Of a stretch of DNA of 64,000 nucleotides, positions 50,903-64,000 are shown piece by piece. Made by a program: the position numbers and the translations under genes. The stretch covers positions 224,762 to 288,761 of the forward strand of contig NZ_WUTT01000001.1 of assembly GCF_009902005.1 (NCBI RefSeq). Reading direction: 5' to 3'. The DNA is from Halomonas alimentaria (lineage in GTDB: Bacteria; Pseudomonadota; Gammaproteobacteria; Pseudomonadales; Halomonadaceae). The notes beneath the pieces were generated by a model. That model was given only the letters and a program-made list of their open reading frames with translations, did no database searches and had not been told where the DNA came from. Each line of letters starts with the position of its first letter. The first letter of the stretch is position 1.

Positions 50903-51435
50903 TGGTCTGGCAGAAATCGCTCCTTGTCGTGGCCGGCCTGGCGGTGATCGCCGGCTGTGCCGACCCACAGCTGACCAGCCTCGATCGCGACCTGGCCGAT
51001 ATCCGCAGCAACCCCGGTCCGACGCCCAACGTCGAGCTGCCGGAGATACCCGATTATGAGCCAGTGCCCTACGATGAGGCCGACCTGCGCAGCCCCTTCG
51101 TGCCGCGGCTGCCCGAGGCGGAGCAGCAGGCTCAGGGTTCCGTGGAGCTGGCGCCCGACCTGACCCGCCCGCGGGAGACGCTGGAGGCCTACAAGCTCAG
51201 TGAGCTGCGGCTGGTGGGTACCCTCACCGAGAGCGGTCAGCCCTCGGCACTGGTGCGCGCTCCGGACGGCCAGGTCCATCGGCTGCGGGTGGGCAACCAT
51301 ATGGGCAGCGACTTCGGCCGCATCGTCAGCATCACCTCGTCAACGGTGCAGCTGATCGAGGTAGTGCCGACCGGGCGCGGCGGCTGGGTCGAGCGCACCA
51401 CGCGCCTCGAGCTCAATAGCCAGGGTGGCGCCTGA
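50899..51435 (+). CDS. pilP: Type IV pilus lipoprotein PilP
   Basis: PilP is an inner-membrane lipoprotein linking PilN/PilO to the secretin PilQ. The 178-residue product has a lipoprotein signal with Cys20 in AVIAGC, a long Pro/Glu-rich linker and the C-terminal beta domain (YKLSELRLVGTL ... ALVRAPDGQVHRLRVGNHMGSDFGRIVSI). Starts at 50899 (overlapping the pilO stop) or the next codon are equivalent. A 132-base gap separates it from pilQ, longer than the other gaps of this operon. Confidence 0.94.
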   Translation: MMVWQKSLLVVAGLAVIAGCADPQLTSLDRDLADIRSNPGPTPNVELPEIPDYEPVPYDEADLRSPFVPRLPEAEQQAQGSVELAPDLTRPRETLEAYKLSELRLVGTLTESGQPSALVRAPDGQVHRLRVGNHMGSDFGRIVSITSSTVQLIEVVPTGRGGWVERTTRLELNSQGGA

Positions 51436-51567
51436 TAGACAGCCGGCAGAAGCAGGAACGATCAGCGGCCAGCGGCCGAATAAACAGGCAAACAAGCTAA
51501 TAAGCGAACAGCACAGCAAGCCTACCGCCGTTCCCGGGGAGCGGCGTCAAGCGGGGGGAAGGGAACC

Positions 51568-53712
51568 ATGCGATCACTCATCATCAAGCGTGCCGTGGCA
51601 TTGCTCGCCATGCTGGCGGTGTCGGGAACTGCCCTGGCGGCCTCGACGCTCGAAGGCCTCGACTTTCGGCAGGGTGCCAGCGGCGAGCTCGAGGTCGATC
51701 TCGACTTCGCTGGACCGGTGCCCGAGGTGCGCGGCTACCGTATCGATGATCCGGCACGGCTGACCATCGACCTGATGGAGACCGACAACCGCCTCGATCG
51801 CCGCAGCTACTCCCTGGGCATCGGCGGCGTGCAGCAGGTCACCGCCCTGGAAGCCGGCTCGCGTACCCGCCTGGTCTTCGACCTCGAGGGGCCGCTGCCC
51901 TACAACACTCGCGAGCAGGGCGACCGCCTGCGCCTGGCCATCGGCGGTGGCGCCGCCGATACCGGCGTGGCCGCTCGTGCCGCCAGCCCTTCCACCACCC
52001 CGACGGCCACCACCACGACAGCCGCCGCGTCGCCAGAGCCGGCGCCGCGCCAGCCGGTCAGCAGCGGCCCCAGCGTCGAGGATATCGACTTCCGCCGCGG
52101 CAGCGACGGTGCCGGTCGACTGGTGGTCACCTTCGATCGCGCCGGCGTCGACGCCCGGGTGAACGAGAGTGGCCGCAACCGCATCACCGCCGAGCTGATG
52201 GACGTCGATCTGCCCACCTCGCTGGACCAGGTCTACGATGTCAGCGACTTCGGCACCCCACTGCAGCGGATCACCCCGCGCGTGGGTCGCAACGGCGTGA
52301 CCCTCGACATCCAGGGCAGCGGCGACTATGCCATGGTCTCCACCCAGAGCGGCCGCCAGCTGACCATCGAGGCCCAGCCGGTGACGCGCCAGGAGCAGGA
52401 GCAGCGTGTCCGCGAGCAGTTCCCCTATACCGGCGAGCGCATCACCCTGAACTTCCAGGATATCGAGGTGCGTTCGGTGCTGGCGATCATCGCCGACTTT
52501 ACCGGCCTCAACCTGGTGGCCAGCGACAGCGTGCAGGGTCGCGTGACCCTGAACCTCGAGGATGTGCCCTGGGACCAGGCGCTGGACCTGGTGCTCAAGA
52601 GCCACGGCCTCTCCAGCCGGCAGGACGGTAATGTCATCGTGGTTGCCCCCGCCGCCGAGCTGGCCCAGCGGGAACAGCTCGAGCTGCAGACCCGCGAGCA
52701 GCTCGAGACCCTGGCACCGCTGGAGACCGAATATATTCAGGTCAAGTACGCCAAGGCGAATGATATCGCCGCCCTGCTGCGTGGCGGCGGCCAGGCAGGC
52801 TTCGGCCTGCTGACCGAGCGCGGCAAGGTGGCGGTGGACCCGCGCACCAATACCCTGCTGATCCAGGATACCGCCGACCAGATCGATAGCATCATGGATA
52901 CCCTGGAGCGCCTCGACGTGGCGGTGCGCCAGGTGCAGATCGAGGCGCGTATCGTAATCGCCAGCGATACTGCCTCGCGTGAGCTGGGAGTGAATTGGGG
53001 GGTAAGCTCAAATTCATCCTATACCCTTAATGACGGTACAAATTTCGATGGCGATCAATTAAACAACAGTTTTCCTTTTTACGAATCTGATAACAGGAAT
53101 GCTGGAAATCTTAATAAAGCAACGGGTGGCCTCGCTGTTGACCTAGGCGCTGCGAACCCAGTGACGACCTTCGGTATAGGCTATCTGTCAGGTGATGTTT
53201 TATTAGACTTAGAGCTCAGGGCGTTAGAGAGTGATGGCAAGAGCTATACCATCTCCCAGCCCCGGGTCATCACCGCCAACCAGAGCACCGCGGTGATCAA
53301 GCAGGGCCAGGAGCGTGCCTATCGCGAGGCGGCGGCCAGTGGTGCCTCGGCGGTGGACTTCAAGGAGGCAGTGCTCTCCCTGGAAGTGACGCCCCAGATC
53401 ACCCCGGACAATCGCATCATCATGGATGTGGCGATCACCAATGACACCTTCGGAGAATTCAATCCCGGCGAGGAGCCCCCGATCAACAAGAACGAGATCG
53501 AGACCCAGGTGCTGGTGGACAACGGTGAGACCGTGGTGCTGGGCGGCATTCTTCAGTCCGAGGAGATCCGTAGCATGGTTAAGACGCCCTTCCTGGGAGA
53601 TATCCCGGTGCTCGGCAACCTGTTCCGCTATACCCAACAGAGCGACGAGAAGGTAGAGTTGCTGGTATTCATTACCCCACGAATCCTGGACGACGGTGTG
53701 GCCCTTCGCTGA
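51568..53712 (+). CDS. pilQ: Type IV pilus secretin PilQ
   Basis: PilQ forms the outer-membrane channel for the pilus. The 714-residue product has a signal peptide (cut after ALA, residue 24), two AMIN domains that bind peptidoglycan (LEGLDFRQG and VEDIDFRRG) split by a Thr/Ala/Pro linker, the STN/N0 domain ([24 protein letters not shown]), a secretin N1 domain and the secretin barrel with VLGGILQ and [13 protein letters not shown]. Residues about 475-555 are encoded by DNA that is much more AT-rich than the rest (see finding). The stop overlaps the aroK start by one base. Confidence 0.96.
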   Translation: MRSLIIKRAVALLAMLAVSGTALAASTLEGLDFRQGASGELEVDLDFAGPVPEVRGYRIDDPARLTIDLMETDNRLDRRSYSLGIGGVQQVTALEAGSRTRLVFDLEGPLPYNTREQGDRLRLAIGGGAADTGVAARAASPSTTPTATTTTAAASPEPAPRQPVSSGPSVEDIDFRRGSDGAGRLVVTFDRAGVDARVNESGRNRITAELMDVDLPTSLDQVYDVSDFGTPLQRITPRVGRNGVTLDIQGSGDYAMVSTQSGRQLTIEAQPVTRQEQEQRVREQFPYTGERITLNFQDIEVRSVLAIIADFTGLNLVASDSVQGRVTLNLEDVPWDQALDLVLKSHGLSSRQDGNVIVVAPAAELAQREQLELQTREQLETLAPLETEYIQVKYAKANDIAALLRGGGQAGFGLLTERGKVAVDPRTNTLLIQDTADQIDSIMDTLERLDVAVRQVQIEARIVIASDTASRELGVNWGVSSNSSYTLNDGTNFDGDQLNNSFPFYESDNRNAGNLNKATGGLAVDLGAANPVTTFGIGYLSGDVLLDLELRALESDGKSYTISQPRVITANQSTAVIKQGQERAYREAAASGASAVDFKEAVLSLEVTPQITPDNRIIMDVAITNDTFGEFNPGEEPPINKNEIETQVLVDNGETVVLGGILQSEEIRSMVKTPFLGDIPVLGNLFRYTQQSDEKVELLVFITPRILDDGVALR
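52990..53230 (+). other. AT-rich foreign-looking segment inside pilQ
   Basis: I counted 133 A/T in 240 bases for 52981-53220 (55%), against 21 in 60 (35%) in the preceding line. Codons such as TTA, AAT, TCA and ATA, rare elsewhere, cluster here. The segment encodes the variable Asn/Ser-rich stretch after ELGVNWGV. The frame is intact. Confidence 0.8.
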
Positions 53713-54254
53713 TGCTGGCACTACCCAACCTGATATTGATCGGCCCCATGGGGGCCGGCAAGAGCACCATCGGCCGCCTCCTGGCGGCCGAACTTTCTCG
53801 CGACTTCCTGGATACCGATCATGAGATCCAGGCGCGCTGCGGCGCCGATATCCCGTGGATCTTCGACGTCGAGGGCGAGGCGGGTTTCCGCGACCGCGAG
53901 ACCCAGATGATCGACGAGCTGACCCAGCGCGAGGGCGTGGTGATCGCCACCGGCGGCGGCGCCGTGCTGCGCGCGGAGAATCGCCGCATGCTGCGCGAGA
54001 GGGGGACCGTCATCTATCTCTTCACCACCGTGGAGCAGCAGCTCAAGCGCACCGCCAAGGACCGCAACCGGCCGCTGCTGCAGCGCCCCGACAAGGAGGC
54101 GGTACTGCGTGAGATGTTCGGCGTGCGTGACCCGCTCTACCGTGCCACCGCCGACCTCACGGTGCGCACCGATCGCCGCGGCCCGCGCTCGGTGGTCAAC
54201 GATATCGTCCGCCGCGTGACGCGGCTGGTCGACCCCCTGCAAGCCAAGGCCTGA
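53712..54254 (+). CDS. aroK: Shikimate kinase AroK
   Basis: AroK phosphorylates shikimate at the 3-hydroxyl. The 180-residue product has the P-loop GPMGAGKST at residues 11-19, DTDHEIQ (substrate Asp), [15 protein letters not shown] and the lid region RNRPLLQ. Its ATG overlaps the pilQ stop as TGATG, and aroB follows after three bases. The pilQ-aroK-aroB order is conserved across gammaproteobacteria. Confidence 0.96.
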   Translation: MLALPNLILIGPMGAGKSTIGRLLAAELSRDFLDTDHEIQARCGADIPWIFDVEGEAGFRDRETQMIDELTQREGVVIATGGGAVLRAENRRMLRERGTVIYLFTTVEQQLKRTAKDRNRPLLQRPDKEAVLREMFGVRDPLYRATADLTVRTDRRGPRSVVNDIVRRVTRLVDPLQAKA

Positions 54255-54257
54255 ACC

Positions 54258-55364
54258 ATGACCCAGACCCTCACCGGCCCGCACACCCTCGAGGTGGCGC
54301 TGGGCGACCGCAGCTACCCCATCCATATCGGCCCCGGCCTGCTCGGCGAGCCCGGCGGCCTGGCCCCCTGGCTGGCCGGCCGCCAGGTGATGATCGTCAC
54401 CAACGAGACGGTGGCGACGCTCTACCTCGAGCGCTGCCGCAAGGCCCTGCCGGACGACCTGGAACTGTGTGAGCTGGTGCTGCCCGACGGCGAGGCCACC
54501 AAGAACCTCGAGCATGTCTCGCGCATCTGGGATGCCCTGCTCGAGGCTGGCTTCAACCGCCGCTGCACCCTGGTGGCCCTGGGTGGCGGTGTGATCGGCG
54601 ACATGGTGGGCTTCGCCGCGGCCTGCTACCAGCGTGGGGTGGCCTTCATCCAGGTGCCCACCACCCTGCTGGCCCAGGTGGACTCCTCGGTGGGCGGCAA
54701 GACCGGGGTCAACCATCCGCTGGGCAAGAACATGATCGGCGCCTTCTGGCAGCCCCGGGCGGTGCTGATCGACACCGATACCCTGGCCACACTGCCGCCC
54801 CGTGAGCTCTCGGCCGGTCTGGCCGAGGTGATCAAGTACGGCCTGATTCGCGATGCCGACTTCCTCGCCTGGCTGGAGCAGGCACTGCCCGCGCTGCGCG
54901 ACCTGGCACCCGCGGCCCTGGCTCATGCCATCCAGCGCAGCTGTGCGCTCAAGGCGGAGATCGTCGCCGAGGATGAGACCGAGCAGGGCGTGCGTGCGCT
55001 GCTCAACCTGGGCCACACCTTCGGCCACGCCATCGAGGCGCATCAGGGCTATGGCAACTGGCTGCATGGCGAGGCGGTGGGCACCGGCATGCTGATGGCC
55101 GCCGAGCTCTCGGCGCGCCTGGGCTGGCTCACCACGGATGACGTCGAGCGGGTACGGGCCATCCTGCGGGCCGCGGGCCTGCCGCTGGAGGCCCCGGCCG
55201 AGATGGGTGTCGACGATTTCCTGTCGCGCATGCGCCTCGACAAGAAGAACGTCGACAGCCGCCTGCGCCTGGTGCTGCTGCCCGCCCTGGGCGATGCCTG
55301 CGTGGATGACGCCACGCCCGAGGTGACCCTGGCGACGCTGCTGGAGCAGTTCCCCCGCGGCTGA
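54258..55364 (+). CDS. aroB: 3-dehydroquinate synthase AroB
   Basis: AroB cyclises DAHP to 3-dehydroquinate, using NAD and a divalent metal; it acts on the product of the DAHP synthase encoded at 23 kb. The 368-residue product has [77 protein letters not shown] and the metal-binding HGEAV. In Pseudomonas a damX-like gene follows; here a 461-base gap leads to gltB. A hairpin with an 11-bp stem closes the transcript. Confidence 0.96.
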   Translation: MTQTLTGPHTLEVALGDRSYPIHIGPGLLGEPGGLAPWLAGRQVMIVTNETVATLYLERCRKALPDDLELCELVLPDGEATKNLEHVSRIWDALLEAGFNRRCTLVALGGGVIGDMVGFAAACYQRGVAFIQVPTTLLAQVDSSVGGKTGVNHPLGKNMIGAFWQPRAVLIDTDTLATLPPRELSAGLAEVIKYGLIRDADFLAWLEQALPALRDLAPAALAHAIQRSCALKAEIVAEDETEQGVRALLNLGHTFGHAIEAHQGYGNWLHGEAVGTGMLMAAELSARLGWLTTDDVERVRAILRAAGLPLEAPAEMGVDDFLSRMRLDKKNVDSRLRLVLLPALGDACVDDATPEVTLATLLEQFPRG

Positions 55365-55407
55365 GCCAGCCTCCTTCCCCTCACCCTGTTCTTTCCTGAT
55401 CAATGTC

Positions 55408-55434
55408 ACGCCCGCGCCATCCCGGTGCGGGCGT
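55408..55434 (+). terminator. Terminator-like hairpin after aroB
   Basis: ACGCCCGCGCC (55408-55418) pairs with GGTGCGGGCGT (55424-55434), one G-T pair, 5-base loop. No T-run follows. Confidence 0.6.
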
Positions 55435-55825
55435 TGCTCGTCTATGCTGCGGTGAGCGGCGCCGAAAGCCGACAGGAATCGATCGATTGGAATAGCTTAT
55501 GCGCTATCGGCATGGGGAAATCCGCCATTATCAGACTAAAGTCTAGTGCTTTCCCTCATTCGTTAAACCTGCGTTTATGGTGATTGCAAGTCGTTGACTG
55601 GCGGGATTTTTTGTCCTGGGGGTTAGTTGGCAACTGTCGGATTTATCGACGTTTTTACGGAAGGGTGGGCGCGATCCCGTTGCGCTGCAGCGCGGCCGCT
55701 GGCTATGCTGGTCGCTCTTTTGCCATGCAGGCCGGCGCGGGGATTGCGCCATCTCGATGAAATAAAAAACCGTTAAAGATATCACGAGATACCTGCCAAT
55801 AAAACCACTTTCTCGAGGCGCGCCA
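55435..55825 (+). other. AT-rich gltB upstream region without a convincing gene
   Basis: This 391-base stretch is clearly AT-richer than its surroundings (for example 55553-55640 and 55752-55805) and holds no frame I trust. It contains a small inverted repeat AGACT-AA-AGTCT (55533-55544). A TTGCGC-18-TATGCT pair (55680-55709) may be a sigma-70 promoter, and GG-N10-GC (55710-55723) may be a sigma-54 element. It probably carries the nitrogen-responsive control of gltBD. Confidence 0.5.
55709..55724 (+). promoter_or_regulatory. Possible sigma-54 -24/-12 element for gltBD
   Basis: TGG (55709-55711) and TTGCC (55720-55724) place GG and GC exactly ten bases apart, as sigma-54 requires. The bases between GG and the spacer (TCG instead of CAC) do not match, so this is weak. 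The start would lie about 100 bases before gltB. Confidence 0.3.
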
Positions 55826-61802
<5,977 letters not shown>

Positions 61803-61841
61803 GGCTGGCTTGAAGCTGGTGTGAAGTGGCAAGGAACGAGG

Positions 61842-63743
<1,902 letters not shown>

Positions 63744-63748
63744 AGCGG

Positions 63749-64000
63749 ATGAGCATGCCCGAGAGAACCATCGAGATTGCCGGCCTGAAGGCCGGCAATT
63801 CGTTGCCGCTGATGCTGTTCGGCGGCATGAACGTGCTGGAGTCCCGCGAACTGGCCCTGGAAGTGGCCGAGGCCTATGTCGAGGTCACCGGCAGGCTCGG
63901 CATGCCCTACGTGTTCAAGGCCAGCTTCGACAAGGCCAACCGCAGCTCCATCCACTCCTTCCGCGGCCCCGGTATGGAGAAGGGGCTCGAGATCCTGGCC
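63749..64000 (+). CDS. kdsA: 3-deoxy-8-phosphooctulonate synthase, 3' end outside the window
   Basis: KdsA condenses arabinose 5-phosphate and phosphoenolpyruvate to Kdo 8-phosphate, the inner-core sugar of lipopolysaccharide. The first 84 residues are present ([56 protein letters not shown]), about a third of the usual ~280. AGGAG at 63736-63740, overlapping the end of pyrG, supports ATG 63749; ATG 63755 is a possible alternative. pyrG-kdsA is a conserved pair, usually followed by eno. Confidence 0.96.
   Translation, partial: MSMPERTIEIAGLKAGNSLPLMLFGGMNVLESRELALEVAEAYVEVTGRLGMPYVFKASFDKANRSSIHSFRGPGMEKGLEILA

Noticed and set aside
55499..55546. 15-codon frame (MRYRHGEIRHYQTKV) upstream of gltB as a leader peptide
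   Set aside because: It has no clear Shine-Dalgarno, no run of a relevant amino acid such as Gln or Glu, and no terminator near it.
55543..55785. 80-codon frame on the minus strand in the aroB-gltB gap
   Set aside because: It has no ribosome site or recognisable motif. The region is better explained as AT-rich control DNA.

Overview
The window is a gap-poor, GC-rich stretch of chromosome from a gammaproteobacterium. Proteins are rich in Asp/Glu and gene order closely follows Pseudomonas and other Oceanospirillales-like genomes. The best guess is Halomonas or a close relative; this is inference from composition and synteny, not from a marker gene. I see no rRNA, tRNA, insertion sequence, phage or CRISPR array. 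Nearly every gene is a conserved housekeeping gene, so the novelty lies in the intergenic DNA.

Layout. 1-15853 (+): the envelope/lipid A/replication block dxr (5' end outside), rseP, bamA, skp, lpxD, fabZ, lpxA, lpxB, rnhB, dnaE, accA, tilS. 15877-24794: ppx (-), then rho, ubiD, a flavin reductase, folM, a 42-aa membrane peptide, two aromatic-codon leader peptides, a DAHP synthase gene and a DUF3087 gene (+). 24922-31368: phoX (+), ppk1 and hemB (-), elbB (+). 31507-43904 (-): tatC, tatB, tatA, hisE, ubiB, ubiJ, ubiE, a DUF971 gene, hslU, hslV, an FtsN-like SPOR protein, argS, priA. 44090-48376: rpmE and maeB (+), mrcA (-). 48637-55364 (+): pilM, pilN, pilO, pilP, pilQ, aroK, aroB. 55826-64000 (+): gltB, gltD, pyrG and the 5' end of kdsA.

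How genes work together. bamA/skp/rseP and the lpx genes build and police the outer membrane; dxr feeds isoprenoids; fabZ and accA supply fatty acids. ubiD, ubiE, ubiB and ubiJ serve ubiquinone synthesis, with the flavin reductase next to ubiD as a possible supplier of reduced FMN. The DAHP synthase, aroK and aroB are three shikimate-pathway steps. ppk1 and ppx make and degrade polyphosphate. hslUV is a protease pair, tatABC the twin-arginine export machine (phoX is a likely substrate), pilMNOPQ the type IV pilus alignment complex and secretin, and gltBD glutamate synthase.

Most interesting non-genic signals. (1) A 99-nt intergenic repeat in four copies with covarying stems, always in sense orientation just downstream of a stop codon. 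(2) Tandem leader peptides with FWYGYF and YYGYWRF runs, plus hairpins, in front of the DAHP synthase gene. (3) A 3'-UTR pattern of stop codon, hairpin, 7-nt-period array and terminator. (4) An AT-rich mosaic segment inside pilQ.
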